A program made the translations under genes and the position numbers. Positions 34,801-41,876 of a stretch of DNA of 64,000 nucleotides are shown here, piece after piece. The DNA comes from Paractinoplanes pyxinae (GTDB lineage Bacteria; Actinomycetota; Actinomycetes; Mycobacteriales; Micromonosporaceae), in contig NZ_JAPNTZ010000001.1 of NCBI RefSeq assembly GCF_026626335.1, positions 434,001 through 498,000 on the forward strand, in the 5' to 3' direction. The first letter of the stretch is position 1, and the number at the start of each line of letters is the position of its first letter. Below the pieces are notes generated by a model, which worked only from the letters and a program-made list of their open reading frames with translations, did not search any database and was not told where the DNA came from.

Positions 34801-34872
34801 GACCGGGCCGACGCCGCCCTGTACGCGGCGAAGCAACGGAAACGCTCCCAACTGCTCTCGTCCCGCTACTGA
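31852..34872 (+). CDS. MASE1-PAS-histidine kinase-GAF-GGDEF fusion protein
   Basis: 1006 residues from ATG 31852, preceded by GGGGGAC; a TTG ten codons upstream is possible. Order: MASE1 membrane sensor (~10-285, ~8 helices), PAS (~300-415), HisKA with phosphoacceptor His435 in VVAHDLLNPLA, HATPase (NLISNAIKYTD, DDNGIGIP, GTGLGLGICKRIVERHGG), an acidic/Ser linker, GAF (~690-850), and GGDEF with IGGDEF (932-936). An RxxD inhibitory site (RDTD) precedes it. Both output enzymes therefore look active. The next gene is a stand-alone receiver, a likely phosphotransfer partner. Confidence 0.92.
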   Translation: MSWRSSAARTLGFSLAFLAATWAGRLTVMDETNLSLVWPAAGVSAVWFLVQFESRWRSADVAALSLITIVVNMATGASLSLAVWFVLANVVQAGLFAWLVRRWVVQPLTRTRELWRLMAVALVSTAGGALIGPTGVWAVSGSYSWPATAVWMTRNTVSILVLAAVWFTWSHARELRLRLEYVAVVALSVGAYAAVFGINHHLPLAFTVIGLTVWAGSRLNTAFVVLHGLVFGTTAVLFTLHGSGAFAFIGSHPARALVAQAFVGMIAVVGLALALGRDERVALVRQLRTEQEATADQARLMTAIVNSMVEGLHVVDDQGRLLLRNPAVRRLMGGVVSDSEHIGRPDYYGLFHPDGTPVAPEDVPHRRALAGTDVRGMDILVRNPGVPQGRLLSVSSAVVPGDRNGARCAVTVFHDVTAERRHRDELAAFAGVVAHDLLNPLATVEGWTDWLTDALDEPGTPDDPQARDGLGRISRAARRMRGMIDDLLAYTTARDAALTPTLVDLGALANDIAIARIDQAQSAGTPVPAFDIGELSPVYADPVLVRQLLENLISNAIKYTDAGVVPRLRIRTEHANHLVTVTIDDNGIGIPEGQHESIFESFHRAHRAAGYSGTGLGLGICKRIVERHGGHISASASPEGDGSRFTFTLPADATIAPPPEEEAPAPGVTPPSSSSPSSSSPDGEEEQLFAAAGFEHASQLVLDYLHEQLPLAFWAVTRVENGRQTYLYLDSDNGYGLRQGQSHPWEDSFCIHMAAGDTPAVAVDAQAVPAYAKAGVNKLINIGTYAGAAITEPDGTLFGAICGLDPEVRANDPRLAEAEPLLVLLGRLLTAALANDRLQDLATNALLREQLSADTDALTGLPDRRGWQRIVERNQARFERLADPTVVAVIDLDGIKTINDTRGQATGDAYIKAAAVVARRAVRDTDFVARIGGDEFGLVLPGCTPAGAEAVMSRIAAELDAAMVGASVGWAAAEPGEGLEAALDRADAALYAAKQRKRSQLLSSRY

Positions 34873-34944
34873 GAAGGTCTCGTACGGCGGCGGGCCCGCC
34901 CGATAGATGTGGGCATCAGCCCCCTCTCCCCAGGAGCGTCCGCC

Positions 34945-35322
34945 ATGACCTCAACCGTGCTGATCGCCGAGGACGACGAGGACGTCCGCGACCTCGTGGC
35001 CCTGCGCCTCGCCGCGGCCGGATACCAGACCGTGACGGTCAACAACGGCAACGACGCGTTGACCGCGGCCAACTTCCAGCACCCCGACCTGGTCGTGCTC
35101 GACATCGACATGCCCGGCCTGGACGGGCTCTCGGTCTGCCAGCAGCTGCAGGGCATGGCCCGTACGTCTCGCATCCCCGTGCTGATCCTCAGTGCCCGGG
35201 GCCGCGACCTCGACGCGAGCTACGGCCGCTCGATCGGCGCCAGCGAGTACATGGCCAAGCCGTTCGACTCGGCCGACCTGGTCGAGCGGGTCGGCCGCCT
35301 GCTGGACGACGCCCGCCGCTGA
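34945..35322 (+). CDS. single-domain response regulator
   Basis: 125 residues, receiver only. Acidic pocket AEDDED, phosphoacceptor Asp53 in VVLDIDMPG, Ser in ILSARG and Lys in YMAKPF are present. CAGGAGCG lies upstream of the ATG. It begins 72 bp after the MASE1 kinase gene, so it is the likely receiver for His435; it has no output domain of its own. Confidence 0.93.
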   Translation: MTSTVLIAEDDEDVRDLVALRLAAAGYQTVTVNNGNDALTAANFQHPDLVVLDIDMPGLDGLSVCQQLQGMARTSRIPVLILSARGRDLDASYGRSIGASEYMAKPFDSADLVERVGRLLDDARR

Positions 35323-35326
35323 GCGG

Positions 35327-35355
35327 TTGCATTTCGCAAGCAGTCTGCCTACGGT
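35327..35355 (+). promoter_or_regulatory. promoter of the DHFR-like gene 2
   Basis: TTGCAT (35327-35332) and TACGGT (35350-35355) are 17 bp apart. TTGC-N5-GCAA overlaps the -35, and transcription would begin inside the palindrome at 35358. Confidence 0.45.
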
Positions 35356-35357
35356 GA

Positions 35358-35384
35358 ACTCTGGTTGCAAGGTGCAACCAGAGT
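35358..35384. promoter_or_regulatory. operator-like inverted repeat before DHFR-like gene 2
   Basis: ACTCTGGTTGCA, three bases, then TGCAACCAGAGT: perfect 12-bp arms ending 13 bp before ATG 35398. The core TTGCA...TGCAA resembles MarR/ArsR-class sites. No regulator gene is adjacent. Confidence 0.65.
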
Positions 35385-35397
35385 GGGAGGCGCAGGC

Positions 35398-35958
35398 ATG
35401 GCCAAGCTGATCAACACCGACATCGTGTCCCTGGACGGCTACGTCAACGACGAGAACGGCAAGTTCGGCTGGAGCGAGCCGGTCGAAGAGGTGCACCGCT
35501 TCCTGAACGACCTCGACCGGGGCATCGGAACGCATCTGTACGGCCGCCGGCTGTACGACGTGATGGCCTACTGGGAGACGGCGCACGAGCAGCCCGGCCA
35601 CCCCGACTACATCCTCGACTACAGCGAGATCTGGCGCTCAGCCGACAAGATCGTGTACTCGTCCACGCTCGACGAGCCGCGCAGCGCCCGCACCCGCATC
35701 GAGCGCACCTTCGACCCGGCGGCGGTGCGTGCCCTGAAGGAGTCGGCCACGCGCGACTTGGCGATCGGCGGCGCCAACCTGGCCGCCCAGGCCCACCGCG
35801 CCGGCCTGGTCGACGAGATCTGCCTGGTGATCTGCCCGGTAATCATCGGCGGCGGCACCTCAGCCCTGCCCGCCGGCGTCCGCCGCAACCTGACCCTTTT
35901 GGAACATCACACCTTCTCCAAGGGCACGATCTTCGCCCGCTACCGAGTCGACGGCTGA
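35398..35958 (+). CDS. DHFR/RibD-like reductase family protein (2)
   Basis: 186 residues; GTGGGAGGC precedes the ATG. The family's N-terminal strand (LINTDIVSLDGYV), THLYGRRLYDVMAYWE, IVYSSTLDEPRS, DLAIGGANLAAQAHRAGLVDEICLVICPVIIGGG and C-terminal strand are all present. Substrate unknown. A palindromic operator overlapping its transcription start suggests strong repression until a small molecule is sensed. Confidence 0.9.
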   Translation: MAKLINTDIVSLDGYVNDENGKFGWSEPVEEVHRFLNDLDRGIGTHLYGRRLYDVMAYWETAHEQPGHPDYILDYSEIWRSADKIVYSSTLDEPRSARTRIERTFDPAAVRALKESATRDLAIGGANLAAQAHRAGLVDEICLVICPVIIGGGTSALPAGVRRNLTLLEHHTFSKGTIFARYRVDG

Positions 35959-36013
35959 CCGCCCAGCGTCGCCCCCCGCGGCCGGCCGGTGGCGGCCACC
36001 CGACCCGGACCGG

Positions 36014-39000
36014 TCAGTTCGGGTAGGCAACGACGCGGTCGCGGCCGGTTTGTTTGGCCTCGTAGAGTGCTCGGTCGGCCTGGGTGAGCAGCTGGTTCAG
36101 GTCGGGGGCGTCGTCGCGCGAGCAGGCCAGGCCGACGCTGATCGTGACCGGCAGCAGGCCGGCCGCGGTCGGGACCGGGTCGCCCGAGACCACCCAGTGC
36201 AGGCGGGCTGCCAGGTCGGCGGCCAGGGCCGGCGTCTGCGGGGTGACCACGGCGAACTCCTCGCCGCCGTAGCGGCCCAGCACGTCGAGCGGGGTGACGG
36301 CGCTGCGCAGGCGGTCGGCGACCACCCGGATGACCTCGTCGCCCACCGGATGGCCGTACGTGTCGTTGATGCTCTTGAAATGGTCGATGTCGATCATGAT
36401 GGCGGCCACCGGGTCGCGGCGCAGGCGGCCCGCCTCGGCGAAGAAGTGGTTGCGGTTGTTCAGGCCGGTCAAACCGTCCATCGTGGCCATCCGGCGCACC
36501 TGGCTGAACAGGCGGGCGTTCTCGTACGCGGTCATGCCCTGCCCGGCGATGGCCGCCGCCACCTCCGCCTGGGCCTCGGTGATCGCGTTCCGGCACCCGA
36601 CCAGCAGGATGCCGGCCTGCTGGTCGTGCTGGGCGACCGGGATGGCCCACCAGCTGCCCACCGGGCCGAGCAGGTCGTCGAACCCGGCCGTGACGGTGGA
36701 CGTGCGCGGGCCCTGCAGATCGAGCAATTCGGCCGGTACGGGGTAGATGTGCCGCCCGATCTCGGCCGTGTCGCCGTGGGCGGCCGCGACCACCAGCTGG
36801 CCGTCCGCCGCCCCGGTCAGCAGCACGGCCGCGGGGGCATCGAGCGTACGGGAAAGACTGCTCAGCAGGCGACGCATCACCTCGTCGGGATCGAGCGACG
36901 AGCTCTGATCGGCCATCGCCGCGCGCAGCGTCTCGGCCACGTCGCGCTGGCGGCGGGCGGCCTGCACCGCCACCTCGAGCTGGGCCGCCCGCGCGGTCTC
37001 GAGCGACACCGCGATGTGGTTGGTGATCGCCTTGAGGATGGCCACGTCGTCCGCGGTGAACACGCCCTTGGCGATCCGGCTGTCCAGATAGACCACGCCG
37101 CGCAGCTGATTGTCGAACTGCAGCGGCGCGATCAGGATGCTGCGCAGGCCGTGCACCTGGACGCTGTGCGAGCCGAGCGCCTCGCCCTCCTCGCTGCCGG
37201 TCACCACGATGGGCTCGGCCGTCCGCCGCACCCGCTCGACCAGGGTCGCGCTGTAGCCGGTGAGTTGCCGCAGGTCGTGCCCGCCGCCGTCACGGCCGAC
37301 CAACGGCACCAGCTGGCCGTCGCCCGGACCGGGCAGGAACAGCAGGGCCCGCTCGGCGCCCAGGATGCGCAGCGTCTCGTCGAGCGCCACCCGGGCCAGT
37401 TCGCGCGGGTCGAGCACGCTGGCCGAGGCCAGGCTGACCTGCTGCAACGCCTCGAGCCGGCGCCGGAACAGGTCGGTCGGGCGGTGGCTGTCGGTGGCGG
37501 CCCGGACGGGACTGGCCGGTTCGGGCCGCCCGGCCGGGAACTCGTCCTCGACCCAGCGCACCCGCTGCGGCCACTGCTGCTCGGTGGCGATGGTGTGGGC
37601 GGCCTTTGCCTGCAGGGCGGCCGAGGCGGTCTGATTCAAAGCGGTCAAGGCCCTTGCCCGTACGCGGGCCGCCTCGAACGCGATGAGCGGGGCGTCGAGC
37701 GGCAGCAGCTCCACCTCGACATCGGCCAGCAGCCGCACAGCCTCCAGCGGCCGCCCGTCGAGCCGCTGGAACTCGGCGTGCGCCACCTGGTGGAACCCGC
37801 GCAGCGGCTTGTCGGTCGCCTTCTCGCCCAGCCGGTCGACGGCCTGCTCGGCCGCCGAGCGCAGGGCCTCCCGGCTCTCCGACAGCCCCGCCCGGTGCCA
37901 GCGGGCGAGCCGGCCCAGCGCCTCGAACACGAAGAACACCCGCTGCTCGGGGACCATCGAGCCGGGCTTCATCCGCAGCGCCGCGAACTCGGCCGTGAGC
38001 TGGTCGAACGGCTCACCCAGCTGGTCGGTCTCGAACAGGGCGACCATCCGGGCCCCGTACAGGTTGATCAGCTGCATCGGGTTGTCCGGGTTGGCCAGCA
38101 GGAACCGGCGCAGCGCCTCGATGTGCGAGGCGGCCTCGTCGGCCCGGCCCAGCTGAGCGGCGATGATGGCGGCCACCGCACGCACCGCGGCCCCCTCGGC
38201 CTCGGCGCCCGGACCGAGCCGGGCCCGCCCGCGACGCAGCCAGGCCTCGGCGTCGGCGGTGCGCCCGCGCTTGTAGAACTGCATGCACACGCCGCCCACG
38301 CCGGTCAGGTAGTCGCCCAGCTCGAGCCACTTCTCGTGCTCGATCAGCACCCGGCCCCAGATGTGACTGTCCTCGTCGCGGCCACCGAAGTGGCTGCCCA
38401 CGCCGCGCTTCCACTCGACGTAGCCGACCAGTTCCGGGTCGCCGCTCTCGGCCGCGACGGCGGCGGCCCGGTCGAACAGGCGGTCGGCGAACTTCGGCTT
38501 GCCGGCCACGTCGGCGATGACGCCCAGCCCGGCCATGTGCTGCGCGTACTCGCGACCCGGGCCGAGCCGGTTGATCGGATAGAGCGCGCGGAAGCTCATC
38601 ACCGCCCGCATGACCCGGTGCATCCGCATCGACAGCGAATAGGTGGCGATGTCGTACAGGATGGCCTGCAGCCGATAGCGCTCTCGGCGGCGGCCGTCGG
38701 CGGTGCCGAACCCTATTCGCGTACGCCCGACGAAGAGCCCGAGCAGCAAGGAGATCAGCGTCGTCACGGCCAGGCCGGGCCGGCTACGCGGCAACGGTGA
38801 GCCCAGCTCGGACAGTCCGCGGCGGACGGCGTCGAACGCGCGGTCCGGGTTCCAGGCGCTGTTGTGGACGAGGGCCACCAGGGCCCGGATCTCGGCCCGG
38901 CGCAGCTTGTCCGGCTCGCCGCGCAGCGCCTGGTCCAGGTGGCGCAGGGCCTGGGAGAAGCGGCCGGTGCGCGCGCAGCTGGTGCCCAGCGCGACGAAGA

Positions 39001-41248
39001 ACCCCGGCTGCGGGGTCAGCCCCGCGGCGTCGGCGGCCCGGGCGGCCACCTCGAGGAACTCGCGGGCCTCGGCCGGCGCGTGCTCGGCCAAGGCCAACCG
39101 GCCGGCCGCGTATCCGCTGAGGTAGACCCGCTCGGGCCGGCGACCGGGTTCACCGCGTGCGTAGTGGCGGGCCGTCGCGTACACGAAACGAGGACTGTCG
39201 AGGCGGGCGTTGTCCAGCACCTCGGCGATGCGCTGGTGCAACCGGCGTTCCGTCTGCCCGTCCAGTCCGGCCAGCAGGGCCTCGCGGATCCGGTCGTGGC
39301 GGAACCGGTAGCCGTCCGGACCGGAAGCGATCACCAGCCGCCGCGACTCGGCCTCGGCCAGCAACGCCCGGGCCCGGCGGGGCTCGCTGTCGCAGACCGC
39401 CGCGACGAGGTCGGACGGGAACCAGCGCCCGGCGGCGGCCCCGGTGATCAGCAGATGGCGGCTCTCCAGCCCGAGGCCGTCGATGCGCTGCAGCACCAGG
39501 TCGGCCGCGTCGCCGGTGACGTCGATGCGGTCCAGGCCGGCCAGGTCGAGCCGCCACTCGCCCCACGCCGGCGAGATCAGCCCGGCGTCGATGACCGCCC
39601 GCACGTACTCGCCGACCGTGAACGGGTTGCCGCCGGCCCGCGCCGCGAGTTCCCGCACCTGCTCACCCGGCAGCTGCACGGCGCCCAGCAGATCGTCGAC
39701 CAGCCGGGCCACCGCGTCCTGCCCGAGCGGGCCGAGCGTGATCCGCGTGTCCAGAGTGGTGTCCATGTCCGTACCGAACCGGTCAAGCGCCGGCGCGTCG
39801 CCCGCGCCGTCCCGGGCGGTGGCGATGACCAGCAGGGGAGTGGCGGTCAGGCGGCTGGTCATCTGCTGCAGCACGCGGCGGGTCGGGCCGTCCAGCCACT
39901 GCACGTCGTCGATGTGCACGACGGCGCCCTGGAACTCGTCGGCCAGCCCGATCAGGAACGCCGACACCGCGTGGGTGAACTGCTCGTGCCGGCTCTGCTC
40001 GCCGATCTCGGGCATCTGCACCAGGTCGGCCAGCAGCGGCGACAGGCTGTGCAGCAGCGGCCCGCCGCGCCCGGCCGCCCGGCGCAGCCGTTCCACGGCC
40101 TGGTCGCGGTCGCGGGCGGGCAGCCGCTCGACAGTGCGCAGGTACCGCTCGACGGCGACTCGCAGCGGCGCCAGCGGCACCGGATCGTCCGGCATGCACT
40201 TGCCGTGCAGCACGAGGTCGCCGTCCACCGCGACGGCGTTGGTCAGTTCGCGTACGAGCCGGGTCTTGCCCGCCCCGGCCGGGCCCTCCACGATGACCGC
40301 CCCGCCGGTGCCGTCGCGGGCCTGCAGCCAGCGGTTGGCCAGCGTGATCATCTCTTGGTCGCGGCCGACCAGCAGCACCGGCCCGGCCGGCTGGATCGGC
40401 CGCCGGTCGGTGGCCACCGGGAACGGGCCCGCGGCGGCCCGGCGCAGGTCGCTGAGCAGGCTCTCGCCGCTCTGGTAGCGGTCGTCGGGGTCCTTGGCCA
40501 TGAGCGTGGCGATGATCGCGGCCAGGGTGGGCGAGACGGCCCGGTTGCGCTCGTGGGCGTCGGGAATGGGCGCGGTGGCGTGCAGGCGGATCAGCTCGCC
40601 CGCGTCCGGCGACCGGTAGGGCGGCTCGCCGGTGACACATTCGAACAGCAGGACACCCAACGCGTACAGGTCGGACCGGCCGTCGACCGGACGTTTGAGC
40701 ATCCCGGTCTGCTCGGGCGGGCTGTACGCCGGGGTGCCCGCGACCCCGCCGTCGTACGCCCCGTCCCGCACGGCGAGACCGAAGTCGATCAGGCGCGCGG
40801 TGCCGGCCGGCTCCACGATGACGTTGTCCGGCTTGATGTCGCGGTGCACCAGCCCGGCGCTGTGCGCGGCGGCCAGCGGCCCGGCCAGGTCGATCGCCAG
40901 CCGTACGGCCATGTCCTCGTCGAACGGCCCGCGGCGCAGGGCCTGGGTCAGCGAGGACCCCTCGACGTACTCGAGGACCAGGTACGGGCCGGCGACCGTC
41001 TCGCCCACCTCGAAGATCCGGGGCAGCAGCGGATTCCCGACGCACCCGAGCAGGGCGGCTTCCCGCCGCACGGCCGTCAAGGCGTTCGGGTCGGCCGAGG
41101 ACAGCACCTTGAGCGCATACTCGTCGCCGTGGCGGCGGACCCGGTAGACGGCCGTACCGGCCCCGCGCCCCAGCTCCGAGATCACCTCGAAGTCCGAAAG
41201 TGATCCGGGCGCCGTTCCGAAGATCGCGGTCAACGTGTCCTTCCCCAC
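36014..41248 (-). CDS. Ser/Thr protein kinase - STAND ATPase - GAF - GGDEF fusion
   Basis: 1744 residues from GTG 41248. Kinase domain (~20-275): Gly-rich loop ELGRGAGTAVYRV, Lys in EYALKVL, HRDIKPDN (~133) and LIDFGLAV, all intact. Then an AAA/STAND ATPase (LVGRDQEMITLANRW, P-loop GPAGAGKT ~324, Walker B VVHIDDVQWLD), a long TPR-like region (~600-1250), GAF (~1300-1450), a second GAF-like stretch, and GGDEF with YGGEEF (~1662). There is no RxxD inhibitory site before it. The first part follows the giant 'serine/threonine kinase PKnB-ATPase-GAF' plan known from bacteria; the GGDEF end links it to c-di-GMP synthesis. Confidence 0.92.
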   Translation of the reverse strand: MGKDTLTAIFGTAPGSLSDFEVISELGRGAGTAVYRVRRHGDEYALKVLSSADPNALTAVRREAALLGCVGNPLLPRIFEVGETVAGPYLVLEYVEGSSLTQALRRGPFDEDMAVRLAIDLAGPLAAAHSAGLVHRDIKPDNVIVEPAGTARLIDFGLAVRDGAYDGGVAGTPAYSPPEQTGMLKRPVDGRSDLYALGVLLFECVTGEPPYRSPDAGELIRLHATAPIPDAHERNRAVSPTLAAIIATLMAKDPDDRYQSGESLLSDLRRAAAGPFPVATDRRPIQPAGPVLLVGRDQEMITLANRWLQARDGTGGAVIVEGPAGAGKTRLVRELTNAVAVDGDLVLHGKCMPDDPVPLAPLRVAVERYLRTVERLPARDRDQAVERLRRAAGRGGPLLHSLSPLLADLVQMPEIGEQSRHEQFTHAVSAFLIGLADEFQGAVVHIDDVQWLDGPTRRVLQQMTSRLTATPLLVIATARDGAGDAPALDRFGTDMDTTLDTRITLGPLGQDAVARLVDDLLGAVQLPGEQVRELAARAGGNPFTVGEYVRAVIDAGLISPAWGEWRLDLAGLDRIDVTGDAADLVLQRIDGLGLESRHLLITGAAAGRWFPSDLVAAVCDSEPRRARALLAEAESRRLVIASGPDGYRFRHDRIREALLAGLDGQTERRLHQRIAEVLDNARLDSPRFVYATARHYARGEPGRRPERVYLSGYAAGRLALAEHAPAEAREFLEVAARAADAAGLTPQPGFFVALGTSCARTGRFSQALRHLDQALRGEPDKLRRAEIRALVALVHNSAWNPDRAFDAVRRGLSELGSPLPRSRPGLAVTTLISLLLGLFVGRTRIGFGTADGRRRERYRLQAILYDIATYSLSMRMHRVMRAVMSFRALYPINRLGPGREYAQHMAGLGVIADVAGKPKFADRLFDRAAAVAAESGDPELVGYVEWKRGVGSHFGGRDEDSHIWGRVLIEHEKWLELGDYLTGVGGVCMQFYKRGRTADAEAWLRRGRARLGPGAEAEGAAVRAVAAIIAAQLGRADEAASHIEALRRFLLANPDNPMQLINLYGARMVALFETDQLGEPFDQLTAEFAALRMKPGSMVPEQRVFFVFEALGRLARWHRAGLSESREALRSAAEQAVDRLGEKATDKPLRGFHQVAHAEFQRLDGRPLEAVRLLADVEVELLPLDAPLIAFEAARVRARALTALNQTASAALQAKAAHTIATEQQWPQRVRWVEDEFPAGRPEPASPVRAATDSHRPTDLFRRRLEALQQVSLASASVLDPRELARVALDETLRILGAERALLFLPGPGDGQLVPLVGRDGGGHDLRQLTGYSATLVERVRRTAEPIVVTGSEEGEALGSHSVQVHGLRSILIAPLQFDNQLRGVVYLDSRIAKGVFTADDVAILKAITNHIAVSLETARAAQLEVAVQAARRQRDVAETLRAAMADQSSSLDPDEVMRRLLSSLSRTLDAPAAVLLTGAADGQLVVAAAHGDTAEIGRHIYPVPAELLDLQGPRTSTVTAGFDDLLGPVGSWWAIPVAQHDQQAGILLVGCRNAITEAQAEVAAAIAGQGMTAYENARLFSQVRRMATMDGLTGLNNRNHFFAEAGRLRRDPVAAIMIDIDHFKSINDTYGHPVGDEVIRVVADRLRSAVTPLDVLGRYGGEEFAVVTPQTPALAADLAARLHWVVSGDPVPTAAGLLPVTISVGLACSRDDAPDLNQLLTQADRALYEAKQTGRDRVVAYPN

Positions 41249-41306
41249 CCCTGCGAGCTATCCGGACGGTACGCCTTGGCCAGGTCAGACACCAACCATC
41301 GAAGGT

Positions 41307-41876
41307 CTACGGATGAATGCCCTCGGCGGTGAGCCGCTCGCCGATGCGGTGCAGGGCGTTGCGCAGCCGCCACTTGGCCGTGCTCTCGGGGATGTTCAGG
41401 GTGCGCGCGACCTCCCGGTAGGTCAGTCCGTCGTAGTAGGCCAGCAGCACCGCCTGGCGATGGGGCGCGGGCAGCGCGGCGACAGCCCGCCGCACATGCG
41501 TGTAGGTGACCGAGACCAGAGCGGCGTCCTCGACGTGATGGTCCGGCTCGCCGTAGGCCCCCGCCAGCAGGGCGTTCTCCTGCGTACGGCGCCGGCGCAC
41601 CCAGTCGATGCCCCGCCGCCGCGCGATCATGCTGAGCCACCCGCCGAGCGGCGCACGGTGTGGATCGAACCGTTCCGGCCGCTGCCAAAGGTCGACGAAC
41701 ACCTCCTGAGTGATGTCCTCAGCGGCGCCACGGTCGCGAGTCATGTGCAACGCCATGCCGTAGACGATCGGGCTGTACGTGTCGTACACCTCGGCCAAAC
41801 TGTCTTCGGACCCAGCGACGAGGCCGTCCCGCAGCCGAACGTCGTCCGCCGTAGGAAGCGATCGCATCTCAATCAC
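41307..41876 (-). CDS. ECF-family RNA polymerase sigma factor
   Basis: 189 residues from GTG 41876; ATG 41867 is an alternative. Region 2 is seen in YDTYSPIVYGMALHMTRDRGAAEDITQEVFVDLW and region 4 in AALPAPHRQAVLLAYYDGLTYREVARTLNIPESTAKWRLRNALHRIGERL. The start overlaps the end of the zinc-finger/MDMPI gene by 8 bp, so the two are co-translated. That protein is the likely anti-sigma factor. The target promoter is not evident here. Confidence 0.92.
   Translation of the reverse strand: MIEMRSLPTADDVRLRDGLVAGSEDSLAEVYDTYSPIVYGMALHMTRDRGAAEDITQEVFVDLWQRPERFDPHRAPLGGWLSMIARRRGIDWVRRRRTQENALLAGAYGEPDHHVEDAALVSVTYTHVRRAVAALPAPHRQAVLLAYYDGLTYREVARTLNIPESTAKWRLRNALHRIGERLTAEGIHP

Noticed and set aside
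36050..41203. Long plus-strand ORFs opposite the Ser/Thr kinase gene
   Set aside because: Composition is Gln/His/Arg/Gly-rich with no domain. The minus strand carries intact kinase, GAF and GGDEF motifs.
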